This document shows, in pieces, positions 23,752 to 33,211 of a stretch of DNA of 45,787 nt. Position numbers and translations under genes: made by a program. The notes beneath the pieces were generated by a model. That model was not told the DNA's origin. It was given only the letters and a program-made list of their open reading frames with translations, and searched no databases. Where the stretch lies: contig NZ_JONV01000012.1 in assembly GCF_000712035.1 (NCBI RefSeq), positions 1 through 45,787 of the forward strand. The letters run 5' to 3'. The first letter of the stretch is position 1. Every line of letters starts with the position of its first letter. The DNA is from Salinicoccus luteus DSM 17002 (GTDB lineage: Bacteria > Bacillota > Bacilli > Staphylococcales > Salinicoccaceae).

Positions 23752-25017
23752 ATGAAGCAGTGGTTGGATGAGGCACGTCATAGGGATGAGCGGGACACGC
23801 TTGCAGCTTACAAGGAGGAATTCTATTTAGGGGACGCTGTATACTATATGGATGGAAATTCGCTCGGTCTGATGAGCAGGCGTGCGGAACAGAGTATGCT
23901 TGATGTGATGGAAGACTGGAAGCATCATGGAATCGATGGGTGGACCAATGGGGAACGCCCTTGGTTCTACATGAGCGAGAAACTCGGAGGGATGATGGCG
24001 GAACTTGTGGGGGCGGATAGCCATGAGGTGCTGGCGACGAGTTCCACGACGATGAATATCCACCAGACCATCCGGACGCTCTACCACCCGACGGATGAAC
24101 GCCACAGGATACTGGTCGATGATCTGAATTTTCCATCGGACATCTACGCGGTGCAGTCCATACTTGAAGACCATGGGTATGGCGATGGCATGGTGAAGGT
24201 GCCTTCTGAAGACGGTCATCTGCTGTCCACCGACCGGATCATTGATATGATGGACGAGAGTATTGCACTGGTATTGCTGCCGTCGGTTCTATATCGCAGT
24301 GGACAGGTGTTGGAAATGGAGAAGATTACACAAAGGGCACATGAAAAAGGAATCATCATCGGATTCGACCTCTGCCATTCCATCGGCTCCGTTCCGCACC
24401 AGCTGAAGGAGTGGGGTGTGGATTTCGCTGTATGGTGTACATATAAGCATCTGAATGGCGGACCGGGATCCGTGGCCGGCCTGTATGTGAATGAGAAGCA
24501 CCACCATCATCCGGTAAGCCTGAAGGGATGGTTCGGCAACAACAAGGAGACCCAGTTCGACATGAGACACACTTTCGATCAGGCATCAGACATCAGCCAA
24601 TACCAGGTAGGCACGCCCCATATATTTTCCATGGCGCCGCTTCTGGGGGCACTGGAAATGTTTACGGAAGCGGGCATCGGAAATATACGGCGCAAGTCGC
24701 TTGAACTGACGGGTTTCATGATCGAGATGATCGAAGATGTACTCCGTGACCATGACATCGACATCGTCACGCCAAGGAGTCATGACGCCCGGGGCGGACA
24801 CATACTGATTGGCCACCTGAAAGCTGCCGGCATCAATGCCGCATTGAAGTCGAAGGGCGTCATCCCTGATTTTCGGGCACCAAGTTATGTCAGGATTGCG
24901 CCTGTTGCATTATACAATTCATTCGAAGACGTCCATCATACCGTAATGATCCTGAAGGAGATCATGGATGACCGGCTGTACGAACAATTTGATAATAAAC
25001 GGGGAGTGATTGCATGA
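23752..25017 (+). CDS. kynU: Kynureninase
   Basis: A 421-residue PLP enzyme that splits kynurenine into anthranilate and alanine. Family marks are YYMDGNSLGLMSRR (near residue 30), STTMNIHQTIRTLY, DDLNFPSDIYAVQS, GFDLCHSIGSVPHQL and the PLP-lysine region WCTYKHLNGGPGSVAGLYV (about 225). C-terminal RAPSYVRIAPVALYNSFEDV is also typical. The ATG at 23752 follows AGGAGG at 7 bp. It is the first gene of a kynU-kynB-kynA operon with a 4-bp overlap to kynB. Confidence 0.95.
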   Translation: MKQWLDEARHRDERDTLAAYKEEFYLGDAVYYMDGNSLGLMSRRAEQSMLDVMEDWKHHGIDGWTNGERPWFYMSEKLGGMMAELVGADSHEVLATSSTTMNIHQTIRTLYHPTDERHRILVDDLNFPSDIYAVQSILEDHGYGDGMVKVPSEDGHLLSTDRIIDMMDESIALVLLPSVLYRSGQVLEMEKITQRAHEKGIIIGFDLCHSIGSVPHQLKEWGVDFAVWCTYKHLNGGPGSVAGLYVNEKHHHHPVSLKGWFGNNKETQFDMRHTFDQASDISQYQVGTPHIFSMAPLLGALEMFTEAGIGNIRRKSLELTGFMIEMIEDVLRDHDIDIVTPRSHDARGGHILIGHLKAAGINAALKSKGVIPDFRAPSYVRIAPVALYNSFEDVHHTVMILKEIMDDRLYEQFDNKRGVIA

Positions 25018-25649
25018 TGTGGCAGGACATTACACAGGCGCTCGATGACAGAATCGCCCATTGGCCCGAGGATACGCCGTTCAGCTACGCGCGCACGGTG
25101 ACGAAGGCGGAGAGCGGGTCAGTCAATATAGGGAAGATCGAGACGAGTACCCACATCGGCACCCATATCGACGCGCCATTCCATTTTGATGATGCAGGCG
25201 CAACGGTGGATGTGCTCGATATCAACCGATACATCGGCGAGGCGACGGTGATTGGAGTGGATGCCGGGACGACCATTACATTGGAGGACATCGAACCCTA
25301 CAGGATTGAAGGGACCACGCTGCTGATCAGGACGAAGAACAGGACAGAACGCACAGTGTTTCCCAAATCCATTCCGGTGCTTGAGAAGCGGGCGGTCGAG
25401 TACATGGCTTCCTGCGGTATCAAGCTCTTTGGCATCGATGTCACTTCGGTTGATGCCATCGATTCGAAGACGCTCGACATCCACCATCTGCTGTATGAAC
25501 GGGATATCATGATTCTGGAGAATGCAGTCTTGGATGATGTAGAACCGGGCTACTATGACTTTGTGGCACTGCCATTGAAGATACAGGGCGCCGATGGATC
25601 ACCTGTACGTGCAGCACTGCGGTATAGAGGAGGGTTCGGTGATGAGTGA
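25014..25649 (+). CDS. kynB: Kynurenine formamidase (cyclase-family)
   Basis: A 211-residue metal-dependent hydrolase that converts N-formylkynurenine to kynurenine. The metal-binding motif is STHIGTHIDAPFHF (His-x3-His-x-Asp), with ITQALDDRIAHWPEDTPF at the N-terminus and LFGIDVTSVDAIDS in the core, as in bacterial KynB. It overlaps kynU by 4 bp and kynA by 8 bp, so the three enzymes are translationally coupled. Confidence 0.94.
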   Translation: MMWQDITQALDDRIAHWPEDTPFSYARTVTKAESGSVNIGKIETSTHIGTHIDAPFHFDDAGATVDVLDINRYIGEATVIGVDAGTTITLEDIEPYRIEGTTLLIRTKNRTERTVFPKSIPVLEKRAVEYMASCGIKLFGIDVTSVDAIDSKTLDIHHLLYERDIMILENAVLDDVEPGYYDFVALPLKIQGADGSPVRAALRYRGGFGDE

Positions 25650-26484
25650 CTATCAGGACCATACAATCAGTGGAGAAGATGTAAAGACGGATTTCCTGAA
25701 GGATATGACATACAGCGAATATCTGAGCCTCGATCGCATTCTATTCTCACAGAATACGATGACTGAGCAGCATGACGAGACGCTTTTCATCATCATCCAT
25801 CAGGTATCGGAACTATGGATGAAGCTGATCATCCATGAAATTAACTCCGCAATATCGGATATCCAGGACGACGACTTCAGGATGGCATTCAAAAAGCTGG
25901 CACGGGTGACGAACATCCAGAGGCAGATCATTTCAGCGTGGGATGTCCTCTCCACCATGACGCCGAGCGACTACCTGAAATTCCGCGACAGCCTCGGCAA
26001 CGCATCAGGTTTCCAGTCGTACCAGAACCGCATGATGGAGTTCAGTCTCGGCTATAAGACGACACACGCCCTGAAGATATATGAGAAGGATTCAATCGTC
26101 CATGATATGCTGAAGGCACAGCTCAACAAGCCGAGCATCTATGATGAGGCCATCAAGGCTGTCGCCAGGGCCGGATTCGTGATAGACGAGGAAGTGCTTG
26201 AGCGTGATGTGACGGAGTCATATGTGCCGAATGCCTCGGTCAAAGAGGCGTTCAAGCAGATATATCTGAACACCGATGAATACTTTGAGCTTTATGAGAT
26301 GCTGGAGAAACTCGTGGATGTGGAGGATCTGTACAGCCAATGGCGGTTCAGGCATATGAAGACGGTCGAACGCATCATCGGATTCAGAAAGGGCACAGGA
26401 GGCAGCTCCGGTGTAAACTACCTGAAGCGTGTGATTGATAACTATTTTTTCAAGGAACTCTGGGAACTAAGATCAGAACTATAG
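25642..26484 (+). CDS. kynA: Tryptophan 2,3-dioxygenase
   Basis: A 280-residue heme dioxygenase that opens the indole ring of L-tryptophan to N-formylkynurenine. TYSEYLSLDRILFSQ, HDETLFIIIHQVSELWMKL and the heme-ligand segment FRHMKTVERIIGFRKGTGG with SSGVNYLKR are diagnostic. The ATG at 25642 follows GAGGAGGG inside the end of kynB. The first pathway step is thus encoded last in the operon. Confidence 0.96.
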   Translation: MSDYQDHTISGEDVKTDFLKDMTYSEYLSLDRILFSQNTMTEQHDETLFIIIHQVSELWMKLIIHEINSAISDIQDDDFRMAFKKLARVTNIQRQIISAWDVLSTMTPSDYLKFRDSLGNASGFQSYQNRMMEFSLGYKTTHALKIYEKDSIVHDMLKAQLNKPSIYDEAIKAVARAGFVIDEEVLERDVTESYVPNASVKEAFKQIYLNTDEYFELYEMLEKLVDVEDLYSQWRFRHMKTVERIIGFRKGTGGSSGVNYLKRVIDNYFFKELWELRSEL

Positions 26485-26497
26485 GAGGGATGATGGT

Positions 26498-26818
26498 ATG
26501 CGGGACTACGGGCAGACCAATATTTTCGATGATGTGATAAAGGAGGATGAAACTTTTGTCATTGTCGTCCAGGAGGTGACCGAGTACAACGGCCAGCTTC
26601 AGAAGCGTGTACTCAGGGAGTATCCGAGCCTGAAGATGGAGGGGATGAAGAATCTGTTCAGTCACCTGAAGGATGTCTACCTGGATGAATCTTTCTCCGA
26701 ACGGGGAAAATATTTCGATATTACCGTCTATACGAATGAGGACTACGCAGGGGATAACATATATGCCCATACAAAAAGATATCGGAACAGCAAGGAATGG
26801 ACGACAACTTCCAAATGA
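26498..26818 (+). CDS. Small unknown protein at the end of the kyn operon
   Basis: A 106-residue soluble protein that I do not recognise. It is mixed alpha/beta in appearance (DETFVIVVQEVTEYNGQLQK, then FFDITVYTNEDYAGDNIY-like strands) with a basic C-terminus. It starts 13 bp after kynA with AGGAGG and precedes the operon terminator, so it is likely co-expressed with the kynurenine genes. No metal or cofactor motif is evident. Confidence 0.65.
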   Translation: MRDYGQTNIFDDVIKEDETFVIVVQEVTEYNGQLQKRVLREYPSLKMEGMKNLFSHLKDVYLDESFSERGKYFDITVYTNEDYAGDNIYAHTKRYRNSKEWTTTSK

Positions 26819-26822
26819 TGCG

Positions 26823-26850
26823 TCACCCCGATACCCCGGGGTGATTTTTT
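26823..26850 (+). terminator. Terminator of the kyn operon
   Basis: TCACCCCG and CGGGGTGA form an 8-bp GC-rich stem with a 6-nt loop, followed by six T. Confidence 0.93.
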
Positions 26851-26884
26851 AATATAGAAAAACATAGAAATCTGAATATTGTAT

Positions 26885-26913
26885 TTATTGTAAGCGATTT
26901 TGTGTTACAATAA
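26885..26913 (+). promoter_or_regulatory. Inverted repeat with overlapping cre-like site before the TRAP genes
   Basis: TTATTGTAA (26885-26893) is repeated inverted as TTACAATAA (26905-26913) with an 11-bp spacer, about 40 bp before the lipoprotein start. Within it TGTAAGCGATTTTG (26889-26902) matches the cre consensus TGWAANCGNTNWCA at all but the last two positions. It may bind a dedicated repressor, CcpA, or both. Confidence 0.4.
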
Positions 26914-26952
26914 TCAGTAAGTAAAGAAGATATTTACAAAGGGGAGTAGGGT

Positions 26953-27981
26953 ATGAAAAAATTCTCATGGTTACTGGTACTGATGCTTACGTTGTCCTTC
27001 GTTCTTGCAGCATGTGGCGGAGACAGTGGTGGAGATGGCGGAGAGGAAACGACTGAAGACGAAACGACTGAGGAAGGCGAGTCCACCGGCGACGGTGCTT
27101 CCGGAGAAGATTGGGTTGAGAACATCACTTTACTGACTGGTGGCGAAGCAGGGGTATACTTCCCACTGGGTGTAGCAATGGCGGACATTATTGATTCCGA
27201 ATTGGAAGATGTTTCTGCAACTGGTGTATCTTCCGGTGCTTCCGTATCCAACGCGGAACAGCTCAACAACGGTGAAGCCCAGCTTGCACTCGTGCAGAAC
27301 GACATCGCCTATTATGGTGCAGAAGGTACGAACATGTTTGAAGAACCGCTTGAAAACTATAGTGGTGTGTTCACCATCTATCCGGAAACAATCCAACTGG
27401 TGACACTGGCGGATAGCGGTATCGAATCCGTGTCCGATCTAGAAGGCAGACGTGTTGCGATCGGTGATGTCGGCTCCGGCACAGAAGCAAATGCCACACA
27501 AATTCTTGAAGCACACGGCCTAAGCGAAGGCGATATCGACGCCCAGTATCTGGATTTTGCAGACGCTTCAACAAACCTGCAGGATGGCAACGTCGATGCA
27601 GCGTTTGTAACAGCGGGTACACCAACAGGTGCGATTCAGGAACTTAGTGCAAGTGCCGATGTTCAGATTGTTAGCTTCGACCAGGAAGCAATTGATGCTT
27701 TGATGGACGAATACAACTACTATACACAGGAAGAGATTCCTGCTGATGCGTATGAAAACTTCGATAGCACAGCAACAACTGTAGCAGTACAGGCGATGCT
27801 CATTGCATCAAATGATATCCCTGAAGACCAGATGTATGAAATGACAAAAGCAATCTTTGAAAACCTGGATGATATGGCCAATGCCCATGTACGTGGCGAA
27901 GAGTTGACTCTCGATACCGCGGAAGATGGCATGTCCATCGACCTTCACCCTGGTGTGCAAAGATATTATGACGAGCAATAG
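26953..27981 (+). CDS. TRAP transporter solute receptor, TAXI family (lipoprotein)
   Basis: A 342-residue binding protein. The signal peptide ends in the lipobox FVLAACGG, followed by an acidic Gly/Glu/Thr-rich linker (about 22-52). The mature part has ITLLTGGEAGVYFPLGVAMA, AQLALVQNDIAYY and GRRVAIGDVGSGTEANA, which are TAXI (TTT-type) receptor features. It would capture an organic acid or amino acid such as glutamate-like ligands outside the cell and pass it to the fused permease encoded downstream. Confidence 0.9.
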   Translation: MKKFSWLLVLMLTLSFVLAACGGDSGGDGGEETTEDETTEEGESTGDGASGEDWVENITLLTGGEAGVYFPLGVAMADIIDSELEDVSATGVSSGASVSNAEQLNNGEAQLALVQNDIAYYGAEGTNMFEEPLENYSGVFTIYPETIQLVTLADSGIESVSDLEGRRVAIGDVGSGTEANATQILEAHGLSEGDIDAQYLDFADASTNLQDGNVDAAFVTAGTPTGAIQELSASADVQIVSFDQEAIDALMDEYNYYTQEEIPADAYENFDSTATTVAVQAMLIASNDIPEDQMYEMTKAIFENLDDMANAHVRGEELTLDTAEDGMSIDLHPGVQRYYDEQ

Positions 27982-27984
27982 ATA

Positions 27985-28494
27985 ATGGTTGAAAGGTATA
28001 GTAAAAAGACATTGCAACGGCGCAATGTCTTTTTATCCCTTGTGGGACTTTTTGTTATCAGTGCTGCAGTCTTATTGTACATACTGCGTCCGGAATATAT
28101 AGTGATTTCCGATATGGAGACAGATGAAGTGCTGTATTCCACAGCCGTAGAAGAAGGTGAACGGTTCTCCGTGACCTACATACATTCAGTGGAGCGTTCC
28201 CCGGTGACAGAAGTGTTTGAAGTGAGGGATACTGCAATCTATACGATGGAAAGTCATACAGAATCCTTTGGGGCGGGGATGCCCTACGAGGGTGAGGAAG
28301 TTGAGATGAAAGATGGGAAATTCGTCATTAAAAATATCAATCGGCGTGTGCACGGCGGAACGCTCAGGGTGAGGCCATCCGCAGTATTTCCCCATCATAT
28401 TCGAATTGGTGAGGATGATATCACCATCTCGGATGCGCCGTATAAGGGAAGGAATCTGGAAATTGAAGTAATACGGACTTACTTTAGGAGGTGA
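27985..28494 (+). CDS. DUF1850 protein associated with TAXI-TRAP transporters
   Basis: A 169-residue protein with one N-terminal membrane helix (about 15-33) and an extracytoplasmic domain. The hallmark residues are VTYIHSVERSPVTEVF and ESFGAGMPYEGEE, typical of DUF1850, which is found next to TRAP-TAXI permeases. Its function is unknown; a role in assembly or ligand delivery is inferred from position only. It sits 3 bp after the receptor gene and overlaps the SD of the permease gene. I saw no convincing ribosome site of its own, so translation may be coupled. Confidence 0.85.
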   Translation: MVERYSKKTLQRRNVFLSLVGLFVISAAVLLYILRPEYIVISDMETDEVLYSTAVEEGERFSVTYIHSVERSPVTEVFEVRDTAIYTMESHTESFGAGMPYEGEEVEMKDGKFVIKNINRRVHGGTLRVRPSAVFPHHIRIGEDDITISDAPYKGRNLEIEVIRTYFRR

Positions 28495-28499
28495 AGATA

Positions 28500-30725
28500 T
28501 TGGAAGATAAAGATCAAAAAAAACTAATACAGGAACTGGAGGGCAGTGACCGGAATTTGGGGAAGAAGGCGGCGATAATGGTGAGCACAATAGCCGTTGC
28601 CCTTGCCATGTTCCACCTGTATGTTGCAGGCTTTGGTCTGCCGGGAATCGGTTCACGCACCTTTTTGATTGTCCACTTGATGCTTGGCATGGTATTGGTA
28701 TTTCTTATTTTTCCAATCAAGAAAGGGCTTAATCAGCGTACTATCCCATTGTACGATCTGATGTTTGCCATCATCTCTTTTGGCATGGGTGTCTACTTGA
28801 TACAACGCCAGGATGCCCCGGAGATCATGTCTGCCAGACCGACAGAAATCGATCTGATTATCGGGACCCTGTTCATACTGTTTGTCATTGAAGCCACGAG
28901 GCGTGTAGTCGGCTTGCCATTGGTCATCATTGCAACGATATTCATAGGATACTTTTTTCTCGGCGAATTCATGCCAGGAGATTTTTATCACAACCGCGGT
29001 GATTTTTCCCGTTTTGTCTATGAAATTGTCTATAGAAGCAATGGGATATTCGGGACACCAATATATGCATCTGCCCAATTCGTTTTCATCTTCATTCTAT
29101 TTGGAGCCATATTGGAATCGACCGGAGCCGGGAAGATGTTCATCGATCTGGCAATACGTGGCTTTGGCAAGTTTAAGGGCGGTCCTGCCAAAGCGAGCGT
29201 TGTGGCCAGCGGCATGATGGGAAGCATCTCCGGCAGTTCAACTGCAAATGCAGTGACGACGGGAACATTTACCATTCCCCTGATGAAAAAAGTGGGCTTT
29301 CCACCGCATGTTGCGGGTGGTGTCGAAGTTGCCGCCTCCTCCAGCGGGCAGTTCCTGCCGCCGGTCATGGGTGCTGCGGCATTCATTATGGTGGAATTTA
29401 CGGGCATTCCCTACTACGAAATCATCAAAAGTGCATTCATCCCTGCGCTGCTTGCATATGTAGGCATACTATTCATGGTGCATTTCGAAGCGAGCAAGCA
29501 TGGGATTGCCGGTATGGAACGCTCTGAAATGACTTCTGCACGGAAACTGATCATGACCCAGGGGTACATGCTGGTACCGATATTGATACTGCTCTACTAC
29601 CTCGTGATTGAACGGGCGTCAGTCAATGCGTCTGCCTTCTATTCGATTATAGCAATGATCATCATTGCACTCTTCACCTACCGCTTCAAAGAGCGTTTGG
29701 GACGGACGATACTCTATGCGGCGATACTGCTTGCCCTTACATTCGCCATGCAGTACCTGATTGGCTACCTCAACCAGGGACTGGTGGCGCTGAATGATGT
29801 ATTCGGCACAAGGGTCTTCAACAATCAGACAATCCGTTGGAGGGACTCGATCTTCACCATGATCCTCGGTGGTGTGATTGTCGCCCTTCTGTTCGGTCTG
29901 TTCCAGCGTTTGATGAAACAGGATAAGGTGAAGTCGGAATATGGCTTCAAAGAATTGCTGGAAGGTTTTGATACTGCATCAAGGAATGCACTCAGCATCA
30001 TCGTCGCATGTGCGACGGCAGGCATACTGATCGGAGTCATCACAACCAGCGGCCTGTCGACGAAATTTACGCGCATCGTCATCGAATTTTCCGATACGAT
30101 TGAAGGTTGGCTGCCGAACTTCATGATTACAGATAATACACAGATATACATTGCACTGGTGCTTACAGTGTTTGCATGTCTGCTGCTTGGACTGGGACTA
30201 CCGACGACTGCGACCTATGTTGTGTTGGCGGCAGTCATCGCTCCGGTCCTTACCGACCTTGGGCTGCCGGTCATTGTGGCCCACCTGTTCGTACTCTACT
30301 ATGGTGTTCTGGCTGATGATACGCCACCGATCAACCTGCCGGCATACGCGACGGCGGGTATAGCCAACGCGGGACCGATACGGACCGGCGTCCAGGGGTT
30401 CAAATATGATTCGGCTGCCCTGCTCCTGCCGTTCATGTTCGCAATCAACCCAACTATACTGCTGATTACTGATGCTACAGCCCTTGAAATGACATGGGCC
30501 GTCATCACTGCAGCAATCGGTATGGCGACATTCGCCTCGTTCATCCAGAACTACATGTTCACACGATACAATATTGTCGAACGGCTGGCCGCAGTGGCCA
30601 CGGCCCTGCTGTTCATCCAGAGCGATCTGTTGACGGATGGCATTGCCGTCGGGCTTTTCATACTGCTGGTGCTTTTCCAACTCTATAAAAGAAGGAAAAA
30701 CAAGCGCGCGGTACAGACGGCTTGA
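28500..30725 (+). CDS. TRAP transporter fused permease (DctQ-DctM type)
   Basis: A 741-residue membrane protein with about 18 helices: a small DctQ-like N-terminal part and a large DctM part. Family marks are GGPAKASVVASGMMGSISGS near residue 230, GLGLPTTATYVVLAAVIAPV near 565, and DTPPINLPAYATAGIANAGP near 605. It would import the ligand using the Na+ or H+ gradient. The start is taken as TTG at 28500, 6-7 bp after AGGAGG; GTG at 28491 is too close to that site. Confidence 0.9.
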   Translation: MEDKDQKKLIQELEGSDRNLGKKAAIMVSTIAVALAMFHLYVAGFGLPGIGSRTFLIVHLMLGMVLVFLIFPIKKGLNQRTIPLYDLMFAIISFGMGVYLIQRQDAPEIMSARPTEIDLIIGTLFILFVIEATRRVVGLPLVIIATIFIGYFFLGEFMPGDFYHNRGDFSRFVYEIVYRSNGIFGTPIYASAQFVFIFILFGAILESTGAGKMFIDLAIRGFGKFKGGPAKASVVASGMMGSISGSSTANAVTTGTFTIPLMKKVGFPPHVAGGVEVAASSSGQFLPPVMGAAAFIMVEFTGIPYYEIIKSAFIPALLAYVGILFMVHFEASKHGIAGMERSEMTSARKLIMTQGYMLVPILILLYYLVIERASVNASAFYSIIAMIIIALFTYRFKERLGRTILYAAILLALTFAMQYLIGYLNQGLVALNDVFGTRVFNNQTIRWRDSIFTMILGGVIVALLFGLFQRLMKQDKVKSEYGFKELLEGFDTASRNALSIIVACATAGILIGVITTSGLSTKFTRIVIEFSDTIEGWLPNFMITDNTQIYIALVLTVFACLLLGLGLPTTATYVVLAAVIAPVLTDLGLPVIVAHLFVLYYGVLADDTPPINLPAYATAGIANAGPIRTGVQGFKYDSAALLLPFMFAINPTILLITDATALEMTWAVITAAIGMATFASFIQNYMFTRYNIVERLAAVATALLFIQSDLLTDGIAVGLFILLVLFQLYKRRKNKRAVQTA

Positions 30726-30729
30726 TGGA

Positions 30730-30765
30730 AACGACCGGGGAACCAATTTCCCTGGTTATTTTTTG
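30730..30765 (+). terminator. Terminator of the TRAP operon
   Basis: ACCGGGGAA (30734-30742) and TTCCCTGGT (30748-30756) pair with one G-T wobble, followed by six T. The left arm shares AAACGACCGGGGAA with the marR-wrbA terminator. Confidence 0.85.
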
Positions 30766-30798
30766 TTGTGGGCAATTACACAATATAATGAGAAAAGT

Positions 30799-30851
30799 TT
30801 GTCCCCTGATGCAAATATCTTTATAATAGGCATTGTATACTAGCGGTATAC
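30799..30851 (+). promoter_or_regulatory. sqdB promoter with a GTATAC dyad just downstream of the start point
   Basis: TTGTCC (30799-30804), 17 bp, TATAAT (30822-30827). The predicted start is near 30834. Directly after it come two GTATAC hexamers separated by TAGCG (30835-30851), a 17-bp dyad that could be an operator for an unidentified repressor. Confidence 0.6.
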
Positions 30852-30865
30852 TGCGAATATTGTAA

Positions 30866-32041
<1,176 letters not shown>

Positions 32042-32057
32042 GGAGGGGTAGAGCCGT

Positions 32058-33194
32058 ATGAAGATAGCGATTGTCACAGAAACATTTCTGCCATCGACGG
32101 ATGGCATCGTGACGAGATTGACAAAAGCGATAGACTACTTTATACGGGAAGGCCACGAAGTTCTGGTCATTGCCCCAGATCTTGGTGTATATGACTATAA
32201 GGGTGCGAAAGTGGTCGGCGTAAAGCCGATCACTTTCCCTTTTTACAGGTATCGTAAATGGGGGGTCCCTTCCCGGAAAGTGTATCATGAACTGAAGAAA
32301 TTCCAGCCGGATGTAGTGCATGCAGTAAATCCGATACTTCTTGCAACAAGCGCAGTCAAGGCCGCTCAAAAATTGGACCTGCCTCTGGTCTCCTCCTATC
32401 ACACGCATCTGCCGAAGTATCTGGACTACTATAAGATCTATAAACCGGCCAAGCCGCTCCTCTGGTGGTACATCAAACGCAACCATAAGAATGCCGACCT
32501 CAATCTGGTAACATCAAAAGCCATTTATGATGAACTGGATGCACAGGGCATCGAACGGCTGGATATCATTCCGCGTGGCGTGGATGTCGTCCATCGGCAT
32601 CCCGACTACAGGGATGAAGAGATGAGAGAGCGGCTGACAGGAGGGAAGCCGTCCAATAAACTGCTGGTATTCATCGGCAGGATAGCAGTCGAGAAGGAAA
32701 TCCACAAGCTGCTGCCCCTATTGGAAAAGCGTCCTGACGTAAGCCTTGCAATCATCGGTGATGGGCCGGCCCGTGCAGACATCGAGAAACGGTTCAAAGG
32801 AACCAATACAGTGTTTACCGGCTTTATCCACGGTGAAGAGTTATCCAAGGCCTTTGCCACCGGAGATGCCTTCATCTTCCCTTCAGTTTCGGAAACATTG
32901 GGACTGGTCATTCTCGAATCGATGGCTTCCGGGCTGCCGGTGATTGGTGCCAAGAGCGGGCCGACGAATGAACAGGTGGCGCATGGTGTGAATGGCATGC
33001 TCTATGAAAATGAAGATCTCGACAGTATGATGGAAGCAGTATCCGTGCTAGAAGATGAAGAAAAACTCGAGACGATGAGAAGAAATGCCAGAAACGAAGC
33101 ATTGGACTATGCCTGGGATAAAACATCCCAGCGCCTGATCGACTTTTATATGGAGGCACGGGACAGGCACTCGGTCGGCAATAGAAATATGTAA
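32058..33194 (+). CDS. GT4 glycosyltransferase, putative sulfoquinovosyl diacylglycerol synthase (SqdX-like)
   Basis: A 378-residue GT-B enzyme. The N-terminal acceptor domain begins [20 protein letters not shown] and contains [14 protein letters not shown]; the C-terminal donor domain has [33 protein letters not shown] and the E-x7-E motif in [20 protein letters not shown]. SqdX/SQD2-type enzymes share this plan and transfer sulfoquinovose to diacylglycerol at the membrane. The assignment as sulfolipid synthase leans on the partner sqdB; without it, a general diacylglycerol glycosyltransferase would be equally possible. Confidence 0.8.
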   Translation: MKIAIVTETFLPSTDGIVTRLTKAIDYFIREGHEVLVIAPDLGVYDYKGAKVVGVKPITFPFYRYRKWGVPSRKVYHELKKFQPDVVHAVNPILLATSAVKAAQKLDLPLVSSYHTHLPKYLDYYKIYKPAKPLLWWYIKRNHKNADLNLVTSKAIYDELDAQGIERLDIIPRGVDVVHRHPDYRDEEMRERLTGGKPSNKLLVFIGRIAVEKEIHKLLPLLEKRPDVSLAIIGDGPARADIEKRFKGTNTVFTGFIHGEELSKAFATGDAFIFPSVSETLGLVILESMASGLPVIGAKSGPTNEQVAHGVNGMLYENEDLDSMMEAVSVLEDEEKLETMRRNARNEALDYAWDKTSQRLIDFYMEARDRHSVGNRNM

Positions 33195-33211
33195 GGGAAA
33201 GGAAGATGGTT

